From Pseudomonadota bacterium (GTDB taxonomy: Bacteria > Desulfobacterota > Binatia > Binatales > Binataceae): a DNA stretch of 64,000 nucleotides. A program made the translations under genes and the position numbers. Numbering within the stretch: the stretch's first letter is position 1; each line of letters starts with the position of its first letter. Where the stretch lies: the NCBI GenBank assembly GCA_021324885.1, contig JAJPIF010000002.1:219796-283795 (forward strand). Direction: 5' to 3'. Positions 50,969 to 59,838 of this stretch are shown here, one piece after another. Below the pieces are notes generated by a model. The model saw only the letters and a program-made list of their open reading frames with translations. It ran no database searches and was not told the origin of the DNA.

Positions 50969-52693
50969 TCAGATCCGGCCGCCGCGAACAATTTTCCCGG
51001 GCATCGCGCCCGTCGGCCGGCCGTCCTCGAAGATCACTTCGCCGCTGACAATGGTATGTTTGTAGCCGTCCACGCGCTGCACCAGCCTGCGTCCGCCCGC
51101 AGGTAAATCGAAGATCATTTCCGGCGCATACAGATGCAGGTTCTCGAAATCGATCACGTTGAGATCGGCCTTCAGTCCCGGCGCGATTAAGCCGCGATCC
51201 ATGAGGCCGTAAAATTCGGCCGTGTCGCGGGTCTGAAGCTTTACCGCCTTTTCCAGCGGCAGGCGCGCGCCGCGCTTGCGATCGCGCACCCAATGGGTCA
51301 GCAGAAAAGTGGGCGCGCTGGCGTCACAGACCAGGCCGCAATGCGCGCCGCCGTCGCTGAGCGACAAACGGGTGTCGGGATCTCCCAGGAGCTCGCCAAT
51401 AAAGTCCAGGTTGCGTTGCGTATAGTCGGTCAGCGGCATGCTGATCGGGGCGTAAATGAACTCGGTGCCGTCGCGCTCGAGCAGGATGTCGTAGGTCAGC
51501 TCCTCGGGCGTCTTGCCTTCGCGCTGGGCACGAGCGGCGATGCTCATCTCGGCGGCGGGTTCATAGTCGGGCGGATCGCCAAGCTGGAAGAAATTGTCGA
51601 AGCGGCGCGTCAGCATTTCCGCGTTGGGTCCCAGCTTGAGTTCCCGGCCTTCGGCCAGGATGCGCGCGCGCACCTGCGGGTCGCGCAAGCGGGCCAGCTT
51701 TTCCGCAAACGGCAGGTTGTCCATCGAGCGGTAGGTCGGATGCATAATAAGCGGATGCGCCGTCCCGCGCAGGCTCATCAGCAGCGACGGCGGGCGCGCA
51801 GCGACCTGCGGCACCAGGCGCGCCCCCTCGCGATTGAGCCGGCGAATCTCGGCCAGCAGTTCGCGGCCGTCAATCATGTTGTGGCGCGCCAGATGCACTG
51901 GTATGAAGCTGATCGGACGTCCGGTTTCCTTCGATAGCTTGACCATCCACTCCATGCTGCGATCGGGTCCAGTCAGGTCCGATGCCATCTCGAAGACGCC
52001 ATGACCAACCTGGCCCAGGGTGCGGCCAATCCCCAGCAATTCATCCTCGGCGGCATAGGTTCCGGGCACCACTTCGCCGTTCTTCGCGCGATGGCCGAGG
52101 GTGCGCGAGGTGCTGAACCCGACCGCGCCCGCGCGCATCGCGTCGCGCACGATATTGGCCATCTGCGCGATGTCCTCTTCGGTTGCCGGCTCGTTATGGG
52201 CGCCGCGCTCGCCCATCACATAGGCGCGCACGGCGCCGTGCGGCACCTGTGCGCCCACGTCGATCGCGCGTTTCATCGCGGATAATGCGTCCAGGTATTG
52301 GCCGAATGATTCCCAATTCCAGGTCATCCCTTTGGCCAGCGTCTCGCCGGGAATATCCTCGACCCCTTCCATCAGGCCGATCAGGAATTCCTGCTCGCCG
52401 GGTTTTACAGGGGCGAAGCCGACGCCGCAGTTCCCCATCACGACCGTGGTTACGCCATGCCAACTGGAGGGGCTGAGGTAAGGATCCCACGAAACCTGGC
52501 CGTCGTAATGCGTATGGATATCGACCCATCCGGGCGTGACCAGCAGCCCTGAGGCGTCGATCTCGCGGCGCGCCGAGCCGGCCTTGCCGCCGGCTGCCGT
52601 AATCCTGCCGCCATCGATCGCGATATCGCCGTTGAAAGCGGGCTTTCCGCTGCCGTCCACAATCGTGCCATTTCGAATAACCAGGTCATGCAT
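50969..52693 (-). CDS. D-aminoacylase-type amidohydrolase (first of two)
   Basis: This 574-residue amidohydrolase of the N-acyl-D-amino-acid deacylase family has the HxH zinc motif at H60/H62 ([12 protein letters not shown]), the Cys metal ligand in [10 protein letters not shown], two His in later strands ([10 protein letters not shown]) and the catalytic Asp in [10 protein letters not shown]. The N-terminal residues 1-50 form the small beta domain ([19 protein letters not shown]). Its substrate is not known; related enzymes act on N-acyl-D-amino acids, carbamoyl compounds or aryl amides. It starts at ATG 52693. About 1 kb of other genes separates it from the Fur operon, so it is its own unit. 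Confidence 0.88.
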   Translation of the reverse strand: MHDLVIRNGTIVDGSGKPAFNGDIAIDGGRITAAGGKAGSARREIDASGLLVTPGWVDIHTHYDGQVSWDPYLSPSSWHGVTTVVMGNCGVGFAPVKPGEQEFLIGLMEGVEDIPGETLAKGMTWNWESFGQYLDALSAMKRAIDVGAQVPHGAVRAYVMGERGAHNEPATEEDIAQMANIVRDAMRAGAVGFSTSRTLGHRAKNGEVVPGTYAAEDELLGIGRTLGQVGHGVFEMASDLTGPDRSMEWMVKLSKETGRPISFIPVHLARHNMIDGRELLAEIRRLNREGARLVPQVAARPPSLLMSLRGTAHPLIMHPTYRSMDNLPFAEKLARLRDPQVRARILAEGRELKLGPNAEMLTRRFDNFFQLGDPPDYEPAAEMSIAARAQREGKTPEELTYDILLERDGTEFIYAPISMPLTDYTQRNLDFIGELLGDPDTRLSLSDGGAHCGLVCDASAPTFLLTHWVRDRKRGARLPLEKAVKLQTRDTAEFYGLMDRGLIAPGLKADLNVIDFENLHLYAPEMIFDLPAGGRRLVQRVDGYKHTIVSGEVIFEDGRPTGAMPGKIVRGGRI

Positions 52694-52863
52694 GGTAGTG
52701 GCTCCTTGCGTCAGATGAGGGGGAATCTAGCACAGACGTAAGCATCGGGGTTACCGCTTCGCTTGCGCATTTCGGGTTTGACTGCCCCCCTGCTCACCCA
52801 GCACGTGATCTACAACACCAAGCGCCTTGATTGATAAAGTGGCAGGACGGCCGTGATTGAAAT

Positions 52864-52902
52864 GGAAAGGCTTGCGCCAGGGCTTTGGCACAAGCCTTTT
52901 CC
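52864..52902 (-). terminator. Hairpin after the PEPCK gene
   Basis: GGAAAGGCTTG and CAAGCCTTTTCC form an 11-base stem, with a second short GCCA/TGGC pair inside. It lies 60 bases after the PEPCK stop (minus strand) and before the amidohydrolase start. On the minus strand the tail after the stem has only a short T stretch, so it may act partly or need a factor. Confidence 0.5.
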
Positions 52903-52960
52903 CAATTGCGGCGCACAACGCGGCCGGGGACTGCCGCCGATAATAAGGTTTGCGCGAATC

Positions 52961-54736
52961 TCAGCCGGATTTGGCGAGGGCCGTCCGCGCCTTTTCAATC
53001 CGGACCTGGAAATCGCTCAGGCGGTCCGCGCCGAGTTTTTTGAAGTACTCCTCGATCTGATCAAGTTCCGCGCGCCATTCGTCAGGATCGATCGACGTGG
53101 CCTGGCGCAATTGCTCGGCGGAGATCTCCAGCCCGTCGAGGTTGATGTCCTCTTTGCGCGGCACCAGTCCAATGGGGGTCTGTTCGGCGCCGACGCGCCC
53201 CTTGACGCGATCCACAATCCATTTGAGCACGCGCATGTTCTCGCTGTATCCGGGCCACAAAAAGGCGCCCTCGCGATCCTTGCGGAACCAGTTAACCTGA
53301 AAAATCCTGGGCGGATTGCGCAGACGGCTGGCGATCTGATGCCAATGCTCGAAATACTTCACCATGTTGTAGCCGCAAAACGGCAGCATTGCCATTGGAT
53401 CGCGTCGCACCACACCCACCTGCCCGGTGGCTGCCGCCGTGGTCTCCGATCCCATGCTGGCGCCGAAAAACACGCCCTGCGACCAGTCGCTGGCCTCCAT
53501 CACCAGCGGCACGGTCGAAGCCCGTCGGCCGCCAAATATAATCGCCGATATCGGCACGCCCTGCGGATCCTCGGCCTTGGGCGACAACACCGGATTGTTG
53601 GTCATTGGAGCGGTAAAGCGGCTGTTGGGATGGGCCGCGGGTTTGCCCGAGTTGGGATCCCAAAGCTGGCCGCGCCAGTCGATCAGCCCCTTGGGTGGAT
53701 CGAATCCCATCCCTTCCCACCAAACGTCGCCTTCGGCGGTGACGGCGACGTTGGTAAAAATGGTGTCGTGCTCCACCGTTTTCATCGCATTGGGATTGGA
53801 TCGGGTGCTGGTGCCCGGGGCGACGCCGAAGAAGCCGTACTCGGGATTGACCGCCCACAGGCGGCCGTCGGGTCCGACGCGCAGCCAGGCGATGTCGTCG
53901 CCGACGGTGTGGACTTTCCATCCCTTGAAAGCCGGCGGCGGCAGCAGCATCGCCAGATTGGTTTTGCCGCACGCGCTGGGAAAGGCGGCGGCAATATAAG
54001 TGGTCTCGCCCTGCGGACTTTCGAGACCCAGGATCAGCATGTGCTCAGCCAGCCATCCTTCAGCCCGGCCCAGGTAGCTGGCGATGCGCAAAGCGAAACA
54101 TTTCTTGCTCAGCAGCGCGTTCCCGCCATAACCGCTGCCCACCGACCATACCGCGTTATCCTGCGGGAAATGGCAGATCAGACGGCGCTCGGGATCGAGG
54201 TCAAGGATGGAATGCAATCCGCGATTGAATTCGCCGCCATCCCCCAGCAGGTCCAGCGCAGCCTGACCCATCCGGGTCATGATTCGCATATTGAGCGCGA
54301 CGTAGAGGCTGTCGGTCAGCTCGACTCCCACCTTCGAAAAGGGCGATTTCAGCGGGCCCATAACATAGGGAACCACGTACATCGTGCGTCCGCGCATTGC
54401 TCCCGCGAGCCATCCACGCAGTTTGGCGTAGGTCTCCTCGGGCGGCGCCCAATTGTTGGTCGGGCCGGCGTCGTCCTTGTCCGGGGTGCAGATAAAGGTC
54501 AGATGCTCGCTGCGAGCCACATCGTTGGGATTGGATCGATGCAAATAGCAGCCGGGGCGTTTGGCCTGATTGAGCGCAATCAGAACACCGCTGGCGATCG
54601 CCTCCTGCGTCAGCCGCCGCTTTTCTTCCTCGGAACCGTCGCACCAGACGATTCGATCAGGTTTGGTGAGTTGAGCCGCTTCGGCGACCCATTGGGCAAG
54701 GGCTCGATTTTTGCCGCGATTTGATTGCTTGGTCAT
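52961..54736 (-). CDS. pckG: Phosphoenolpyruvate carboxykinase, GTP type
   Basis: PckG makes phosphoenolpyruvate from oxaloacetate using GTP, the first committed step of gluconeogenesis. The 591-residue chain is of the usual length for the GTP class. P-loop FPSACGKTNLAMLLPP, metal-binding GDDIAWLRVGPDGRLWAVNPEYGFFG and GTSTRSNPNAM, the mobile-loop region FGGRRASTVPLV, and KKCFALRIASYLG are present. MTKQSNRG is chosen as the start; the purine-rich AAAGAGGGA sits unusually close (two bases). It lies downstream of an HTH-EIIA gene (26-base gap), which may sense carbon or nitrogen state. Confidence 0.95.
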   Translation of the reverse strand: MTKQSNRGKNRALAQWVAEAAQLTKPDRIVWCDGSEEEKRRLTQEAIASGVLIALNQAKRPGCYLHRSNPNDVARSEHLTFICTPDKDDAGPTNNWAPPEETYAKLRGWLAGAMRGRTMYVVPYVMGPLKSPFSKVGVELTDSLYVALNMRIMTRMGQAALDLLGDGGEFNRGLHSILDLDPERRLICHFPQDNAVWSVGSGYGGNALLSKKCFALRIASYLGRAEGWLAEHMLILGLESPQGETTYIAAAFPSACGKTNLAMLLPPPAFKGWKVHTVGDDIAWLRVGPDGRLWAVNPEYGFFGVAPGTSTRSNPNAMKTVEHDTIFTNVAVTAEGDVWWEGMGFDPPKGLIDWRGQLWDPNSGKPAAHPNSRFTAPMTNNPVLSPKAEDPQGVPISAIIFGGRRASTVPLVMEASDWSQGVFFGASMGSETTAAATGQVGVVRRDPMAMLPFCGYNMVKYFEHWHQIASRLRNPPRIFQVNWFRKDREGAFLWPGYSENMRVLKWIVDRVKGRVGAEQTPIGLVPRKEDINLDGLEISAEQLRQATSIDPDEWRAELDQIEEYFKKLGADRLSDFQVRIEKARTALAKSG

Positions 54737-54761
54737 TCCCTCTTTACTCAGTCTGCGGTGG

Positions 54762-55514
54762 TTAGGAATTTCCGGCTGCGGGGAGCAGGCTGCGTTCAGC
54801 CTCCGATAAGGCCGCAAAAATTTCGCCCGGCGTTGAAGCCCGCATCAGCGCTTCAATCGCGTTGCCGCGCGAGCACATCTGCCACAGCTTGGTCAGCCAT
54901 GGCAGATGCAACTCCTTGAACTTCAGGCCCAGCACAAAAAACAGATGGACCGGTTTGCCATCAAGCGCGTCAAAATCCACCCCCTCACGCGAGCGTCCCA
55001 ACACCATGAACGGGCGCACTACCTGTTCCGGATGACGATACAGGGTGTGCATGAATGCCACCCCATTGCCGGTGCCGCTGGGCATCACGTTTTCACGTTC
55101 GATGAGCGCGCGCACAAACCAGGCTCGGTTGCGAACCAATCCAAGACTGCTGGCGTGGCCAGCCAGTTCGCCGATTACATCATTGCGGGTCCGCGATGAC
55201 AGGTCACTGATAATGTGCGAGGGCTGGAAACAACTGGCCAGATCCAGCATCCGCACCGGCGCCCTGACCCGCTCCCCCACCTCCAGATAACGCGGTCCGA
55301 CGCCGAGCATCTGGTCGTCCAGCCACGTATCCAACATCGCCTTGCGGAACCGCCATTGATTACCGATTTTTACGCCGGGCAGAGCACCTTCGGAGACCAG
55401 CTTAATCACGGTGCGTTCATTGACGCTCAGATAGGTCGCGACCTGCCGGGCGGTCATGAGCCGATCCTCGTTGGCGATTTCACCCTCGCTGGCTTTGCGT
55501 GACAGGCCTGACAT
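54762..55514 (-). CDS. HTH-EIIA(Ntr/Fru) fusion regulator
   Basis: This 250-residue protein starts with an excisionase/MerR-like DNA-binding helix-turn-helix (DRLMTARQVATYLSVNERTVIKLVSEGALPGVKIGNQWRFRKAMLDTWL) and ends with a PTS EIIA type-2 domain. The EIIA active site region reads GTGNGVAFMHTLY with the His that would be phosphorylated; in enteric EIIA-Ntr the place is IPHGK. FDALDGKPVHLFFVLGL is the usual second strand. No EI or HPr is in the window. It directly precedes the PEPCK gene and could couple phosphotransferase state to gluconeogenesis. ATG 55514 (AGGT five bases ahead) is preferred. Confidence 0.85.
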   Translation of the reverse strand: MSGLSRKASEGEIANEDRLMTARQVATYLSVNERTVIKLVSEGALPGVKIGNQWRFRKAMLDTWLDDQMLGVGPRYLEVGERVRAPVRMLDLASCFQPSHIISDLSSRTRNDVIGELAGHASSLGLVRNRAWFVRALIERENVMPSGTGNGVAFMHTLYRHPEQVVRPFMVLGRSREGVDFDALDGKPVHLFFVLGLKFKELHLPWLTKLWQMCSRGNAIEALMRASTPGEIFAALSEAERSLLPAAGNS

Positions 55515-55907
55515 GTAACCTAAAATACGTTCACGTTCAGAATCGGGCAATCAGCTCGGAGTTTTACGATATTTTACTTCCGTTTCCTCATCCATCATCT
55601 GCCCATAATGATAAACCCGCCGGTGAGCCGAAGCGAGACATTTCGGGTATGCTTTGTGATGGGATGGAGCAAGTCTGAGGACGGAAACCCACCAAAAGGG
55701 GGCATCACCAGAACCGTGCCGGTACACTATTTTTACAAAGTACATCCGCCATGACATTCCCGCCCCGAGCTTGCGGATCGATCTTGCGGGTGACGACTAC
55801 TGCGAGGTGTTGGCAGGCGCTTTGCTCAAGTAACGTGTGCGGCGGAATCGGTATTCTGGTCAATCCCGCGCAATTACAAGGTTGATAACCAAAAGAAGGT
55901 AATGGCC
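55515..55907. other. Intergenic stretch with no gene found
   Basis: 393 bases between the divergent HTH-EIIA gene (minus) and the small helical gene (plus). Several short frames are open on both strands but show no conserved motif or good ribosome site. The AT-rich part near 55560-55620 and ACACTATTTTTACAAAG near 55724-55740 may carry promoters; no strong -35/-10 pair was fixed. Confidence 0.4.
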
Positions 55908-56138
55908 ATGGTTGACAGCGAAGACATAAACAAGCTGGAGATGGAGCTGGAAAAAGATAAACAGGATCTCCGCAAAGACGTTTCGGAAATCGACAACAAG
56001 GTAAAGACTGTCCGCGATGAGTTCAGGCCGAGTACTTTGATCCACAAATATGTGTGGCGGCTTTGCGGCGCCGCGGCGTTCGCGGGATTCGTCGTCGGCG
56101 TGCTCGGCGTCCCGTGCGAAGTCCGAAGGGCAGGCTAA
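55908..56138 (+). CDS. Small coiled-coil protein with C-terminal membrane segment
   Basis: This 76-residue protein has a charged heptad-like front (SEDINKLEMELEKDKQDLRKDVSEIDNKVKTVRDEFRP) and a membrane segment (RLCGAAAFAGFVVGVLGVP). This plan resembles DUF883/ElaB-like tail-anchored proteins that bind ribosomes or complexes to the membrane. GAAGG is eight bases ahead of ATG 55908. I do not recognise a family with certainty. The last ten residues (PCEVRRAG) follow the membrane segment and may sit on the far side. Confidence 0.6.
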   Translation: MVDSEDINKLEMELEKDKQDLRKDVSEIDNKVKTVRDEFRPSTLIHKYVWRLCGAAAFAGFVVGVLGVPCEVRRAG

Positions 56139-56384
56139 AACGGCACCAAGGGGTATGAGCAAGGCCGCGCCACCCGCTGTGGTCGGCGGGGAAACGCGGT
56201 CGGTATTTTGCGTTTGCGCGGCGACCAGGTGGTATACCGAGCGCTCGTTCAGGATCCCGGCTATCTCTGGCGTAACCCTTCCGCTTTGATATAAGGAAGG
56301 GGTAGACATAATTTAAGGCGGATTTCGGGAACTCACGACGTCGTCACAACGCCGTGGTCCTTACCAGCGAGGAGGGAACCGTAG

Positions 56385-58118
56385 ATGGCGGAATTCGATA
56401 TCCAAATCAAAGGCGGCACGGTGGTGGACGGCACGCGGGTACCGCGTTACCGGGCCGATGTGTGGATCAAGGACGGCAAAATCGCACAGATCGGCGGCCG
56501 CGCACCGGGCTTTGCCAAAAAGGTGATCGACGCAGACGGACTAATCGTGGCGCCCGGCTTCGTCGATCTGCATACTCATTACGACGCCCAGATCCGCTGG
56601 GATCCCTATTGCACGATCTCCGGATGGCATGGCGTCACCTCGGTGGTTCTGGGCAATTGCGGCTTCGGCTTTGCTCCCTGCAAGCCGGACTTTCGCGAAC
56701 GCTCGATGCTGACTATGACCCGCACCGAGGCAATTCCCTACAGCTCGATGAAGCAGGGGATGAACTGGGATTGGGAGACTATTCCCGAGTATCTCGATTC
56801 GCTGGATCGGTCACCCAAGGGTGTCAACTGCATCCAGTACATGCCAACCGCATCGCTGATGACCTACGTGATGGGTCTTGAGGCGGCCAAGACCCGTCCC
56901 GCAACCGATCGCGAGCGCGCCGAAATGCGCCGGCTGTTGGCCGAGGGGCTCGAAGCCGGGCTGTGCGGATTCTCGATCCAGCGCCTTGGCAAGCATTCGG
57001 GACAGGCCGACTACGACGGCTCTCCGATGGTGACCGACACCATGTGCGATGAAGACATCCTCAATCTGGCGCGGGTGCTGCGCGAGCGCGACGAAGGCTT
57101 CATCGAGATCACGCAGGACACCGGCCATATCAAGGAAGACCGCGCCTTCGTCGCGCGCCTTGTTGAAGAAGCAAATCGGCCGGTGCTGTTCCAGGCGGTG
57201 GCAGCCAGCCGCCACGACGGCGAGATTCATCGCCGGACCCTGCGCTGGATTGAAGAATTGCGCGCCAAAGGCCTGCCGATCTTCGGCCAGGCCGGCACGC
57301 TGCGCGCCGGGTTTGGCTTCACCCTGGAAAACTGGAACCTGTATGACATCGTACCGGCGTGGCGCGAGATGACCACCGGCAGCAAAGAGGAGAAACTGGC
57401 CAAGATGCGCAATCCGCAACTGCGCGCCGAGGCCAAGGCCGAGCGCTGGAAGCGGGCGCTGGACAAAAATGCCGCCGGAATCGGCGGACGTATCGTCCGG
57501 TTGATCGTGCAATATCTCAACGACCAACCCGAACTCGATAAGTACCTGGGCAAGTCCGTGGGCCAAATTGCCGAGGAAGAGGGCAAGGATCCCATCGATG
57601 TGATGCTCGATCTGGCGATCGCCACGGATTTGAAGGCTGAGTTTCTGACTCCGGTGCAGAAGTTCAACCCGGATTACATCGCGGAGATAATCAACACCTC
57701 GATGTACACCTTCCCGGGCGTGTCGGACGGCGGCGCGCACACCAAATTCTTCACCGGCGGCGCCTTCACCACCGACTTCCTGTGCTGGATGGTGCGCGAC
57801 GAACAGAAGATCAACCTGGAAGAGGCGCATTACCGTATGTCGGCGCTACCCGCGCATGCGGCGGGTTTTCGCGACCGTGGGGTGCTGCGCGAAGGCGCGT
57901 GGGCCGACGTAGTGGTTTATGACCTCAACGGATTAGGTATCGAGCCGCAGTGGATCGGCGACATCGCGCACGATTTACCGGGCGGTGAATGGCGGCGGAT
58001 CAAGCGGGCAACGGGCTACCGTTCGATCATCGTCAATGGTCAGGAGACCTTCGCCGAGGGCAAATGCACGGGCGCCACGCCGGGCAAGCTTTTGCGCCAC
58101 GGCCGCGCCAGCGCGTAG
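56385..58118 (+). CDS. D-aminoacylase-type amidohydrolase (second of two)
   Basis: This 577-residue amidohydrolase has the same plan as the gene at 50969-52693: the HxH at residues 63-65 (FVDLHTHYDAQ), Cys in LGNCGFGFAP, His in GEIHRRTLRW and in SRHDGE and a final Asp in GVSDGGAHTKF. AEFDIQIKGGTVVDGTRVP forms the small beta domain at the front. It is more diverged in the middle. It starts at ATG 56385 and is followed after 20 bases by a strong terminator, so it is a single-gene unit. The substrate is unknown. Confidence 0.88.
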   Translation: MAEFDIQIKGGTVVDGTRVPRYRADVWIKDGKIAQIGGRAPGFAKKVIDADGLIVAPGFVDLHTHYDAQIRWDPYCTISGWHGVTSVVLGNCGFGFAPCKPDFRERSMLTMTRTEAIPYSSMKQGMNWDWETIPEYLDSLDRSPKGVNCIQYMPTASLMTYVMGLEAAKTRPATDRERAEMRRLLAEGLEAGLCGFSIQRLGKHSGQADYDGSPMVTDTMCDEDILNLARVLRERDEGFIEITQDTGHIKEDRAFVARLVEEANRPVLFQAVAASRHDGEIHRRTLRWIEELRAKGLPIFGQAGTLRAGFGFTLENWNLYDIVPAWREMTTGSKEEKLAKMRNPQLRAEAKAERWKRALDKNAAGIGGRIVRLIVQYLNDQPELDKYLGKSVGQIAEEEGKDPIDVMLDLAIATDLKAEFLTPVQKFNPDYIAEIINTSMYTFPGVSDGGAHTKFFTGGAFTTDFLCWMVRDEQKINLEEAHYRMSALPAHAAGFRDRGVLREGAWADVVVYDLNGLGIEPQWIGDIAHDLPGGEWRRIKRATGYRSIIVNGQETFAEGKCTGATPGKLLRHGRASA

Positions 58119-58136
58119 TTCCGATAGAGATTGATC

Positions 58137-58176
58137 AAAAAGCGCCCGCCAACAGAATTGGCGGGCGCTTTTTTTT
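58137..58176 (+). terminator. Intrinsic terminator after the amidohydrolase gene
   Basis: AAAAAGCGCCCGCCAA and TTGGCGGGCGCTTTTT form a long perfect stem around a CAGAA loop, followed by an eight-T run. This is one of the best terminators in the window and ends the gene at 56385-58118. It also partly faces the minus strand through its A-run. Confidence 0.9.
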
Positions 58177-58246
58177 CGTTCCTCCCCTGTCGTGCAAGCG
58201 GGTGAGGATGCCTGATACGATTGCACGCTCCATCACGAACAGAGCA

Positions 58247-58678
58247 TTATGACCCCGGCTCAACCATCTGGGTGAAGCCAACGATGTGCACTGCCGGTAT
58301 GAAGTATCCGTCTGACCTCGATTCCAGGGGCGGCGAGGGCCGGTAGGTGAAGGACCCCTCACCGTGGGGCGGGATAGTCACCGGTGCGGTGACGTACACG
58401 GTGCGGCCAGGATTGTTCTGGCCGGGCTTGAAGTCGTTTTTCCACATCCAGGCATAGTCGATCATCAGTTGCACGTTGCGCACTTCATGATTCGTGTGGT
58501 TTACGATGGTGGCGGAAATATCTCCGTCCGGACTCGCAGCGATATTTCGTAAATCGACACTGTTAGCCAGCTCCCGGTTTGTGACCAGTTGCTGAGCGGC
58601 GACCGGCGGGGAAAGGACGCTCAACAGCAGCGTGAGGATCAATATCGCGCCTGCTCCGAAGATTAACCATCTATTCAT
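58247..58678 (-). CDS. Secreted protein of unknown function
   Basis: This 143-residue protein has a signal peptide (MNRWLIFGAGAILILTLLLS, cut near PVAAQQ) and a mature part with beta-sandwich features: LRNIAASPDGDISATIVNHTNHEVRNVQLMIDY, VTAPVTIPPHGEGSFTY and DGYFIPAVHIVGFTQM. This is reminiscent of FxLYD-like extracellular domains, but no clear family is seen. Two adjacent ATGs (58681 and 58678) are possible, with GAGG ahead. A perfect TATAAT lies about 50 bases upstream. The gene is monocistronic. Confidence 0.68.
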   Translation of the reverse strand: MNRWLIFGAGAILILTLLLSVLSPPVAAQQLVTNRELANSVDLRNIAASPDGDISATIVNHTNHEVRNVQLMIDYAWMWKNDFKPGQNNPGRTVYVTAPVTIPPHGEGSFTYRPSPPLESRSDGYFIPAVHIVGFTQMVEPGS

Positions 58679-58728
58679 CATAACCTCGCAGCGTTGGATA
58701 GATTTGCACAACTCAGCATCACTCCAGT

Positions 58729-58734
58729 ATTATA
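58729..58734 (-). promoter_or_regulatory. Minus-strand -10 box of the secreted-protein gene
   Basis: On the minus strand TATAAT (58734-58729) is a perfect -10. The best -35 is TTGCCG, 19 bases away and overlapping the nearby hairpin. The start of transcription would be about 44 bases before ATG 58678. Confidence 0.5.
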
Positions 58735-58741
58735 CGAATAT

Positions 58742-58765
58742 CTTGCCGCTGCGCGGCAAGTTTTT
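58742..58765 (+). terminator. Short intrinsic terminator-like hairpin
   Basis: CTTGCCGC (58742-58749) pairs perfectly with GCGGCAAG (58753-58760) around TGC, followed by five T. It faces plus and would stop any readthrough from the amidohydrolase gene, or reduce expression of the DksA-like gene. It also overlaps the -35 of the minus-strand promoter and so could be an operator. Confidence 0.55.
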
Positions 58766-59063
58766 AGAGCCAGTCCCCGAGCTGGCAGTCCCGAAAGCTG
58801 GCATCGACGGCTCGAAATTGCGGACGCCGTCTAGTTGCTTGGTTTCCTATCTTTTTGGCGTAGCATTAGATGCACTTTGGCGCGAGCCGGAATCGGCGAG
58901 GTCCTCATGGCGCTGCTCCGCCAGCCGAAATTCGACGGCGGCCGCGTCGCTCGGTGTCCTCGTTGAAGCCAATATCGCGCGATCGTGGATGGCGGTGATA
59001 CGATGGAAGGGACAGCGGCTGGAGCAAATCGTCAGGGGCGGCGCAGGAGCCGACGGAGGAACC
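58766..59063. other. Intergenic stretch ahead of the DksA-like gene
   Basis: The plus strand is open in frame with the DksA-like gene from about 58632, but the translation is Ser/Arg-rich and unconserved, and the good ribosome site lies at 59055-59060. No other gene is seen. Confidence 0.4.
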
Positions 59064-59624
59064 ATGAAAGCCCATCGTCTTGAGGTGCTCAAGAACATGT
59101 TAACCCAAGAGCGCGACAACGCCCTGGCGAGGATCCGCGAATTGCGCCGCAACCGGGGCGACGATATCGCTGGTTCGCCCGGCGATGAGATGGATGTCGC
59201 GCGTTCGCTGACCGACGTCGAGACCAACGCCAGCCTCGTGGAACGGGCCGAGGAACGGCTCAAGGCGATCGACGACGCGCTGGCCCGCCTCAGCCGCGGC
59301 CGCTACGGTATCTGCGAGCAGTGCGAAACCGAAATCGCGGTCGAGCGGCTCAAGGTGCTGCCGTTCGCGATTTATTGCGTGGATTGCCAGCAGGAGCGTA
59401 GCGATCAACGAGCGGCCCGCGCCAATCCCAGCGACGAACCCTGGCGGCGATGGCGAATGCATGAGGAGCCCGAAGAAGCTTCCGAGGATTCCAACAGCGT
59501 GACCGACCCCGAGGAGCTGCTGACGATTCACGACGCCTCTCCGTTCGAGGCCGAAGAAGGTGAATTCGAGCAGATCCCGTCGGCGCCATCCTCGCGCCGC
59601 CGCGGCCGCCCGCGCAAGAAATGA
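59064..59624 (+). CDS. DksA/TraR-type zinc-finger protein with acidic tail
   Basis: This 186-residue protein has the DksA/TraR plan: a helical hairpin (RLEVLKNMLTQERDNALARIRELRRNRG to NASLVERAEERLKAIDDALARLSRGRYG) and a zinc finger (ICEQCETEIAVERLKVLPFAIYCVDC; CxxC...CxxC). Such proteins bind RNA polymerase through its secondary channel. The tail of about 65 residues is acidic (EEPEEASEDSN..., EAEEGEFEQ) and ends in a basic RRRGRPRKK AT-hook-like tract, unusual for DksA. GGAGGA precedes ATG 59064. Confidence 0.85.
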   Translation: MKAHRLEVLKNMLTQERDNALARIRELRRNRGDDIAGSPGDEMDVARSLTDVETNASLVERAEERLKAIDDALARLSRGRYGICEQCETEIAVERLKVLPFAIYCVDCQQERSDQRAARANPSDEPWRRWRMHEEPEEASEDSNSVTDPEELLTIHDASPFEAEEGEFEQIPSAPSSRRRGRPRKK

Positions 59625-59757
59625 ATCGAGGACGCTGCTGAAAGTTTTTGCTGGCGCGCCCATTTGCGGTTTAACAGCCGCGACCTCTGGCTGGAAATGG
59701 AGCACACAAGGCGCTCCGTGCGCATTTACCGAACCGGTCCCGCGCGGTGAGCCGTGC

Positions 59758-59772
59758 GCTCAAGAATTGAGC
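59758..59772. other. Small stem-loop between convergent genes
   Basis: GCTCAA and TTGAGC form a 6-base stem with a GAA loop in the gap between the DksA-like gene and the lactonase gene, which converge. No T-run follows. It is a weak candidate for a shared end signal. Confidence 0.3.
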
Positions 59773-59838
59773 TTAGCGGTTCAGCCACGCATCTGAGATC
59801 AAATCGTCGGGCAAGTTTTACCGAGATTTTAAGGGAGC

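Noticed and set aside
52853..54724. 623-codon open frame on the plus strand
   Set aside because: It lies wholly opposite the PEPCK gene, has no conserved motif, and reflects the high GC of the true coding strand.
55860..56309. 149-codon open frame on the minus strand
   Set aside because: It overlaps the small coiled-coil gene, which has a better ribosome site and a sensible protein; the minus frame has no motif.
56811..57830. 339-codon open frame on the minus strand
   Set aside because: Antisense to the D-aminoacylase-like gene, with no start site or motif.
58632..59063. N-terminal extension of the DksA-like gene
   Set aside because: The upstream part is Ser/Arg-rich and unconserved, while GGAGGA precedes ATG 59064 where the family fold begins.
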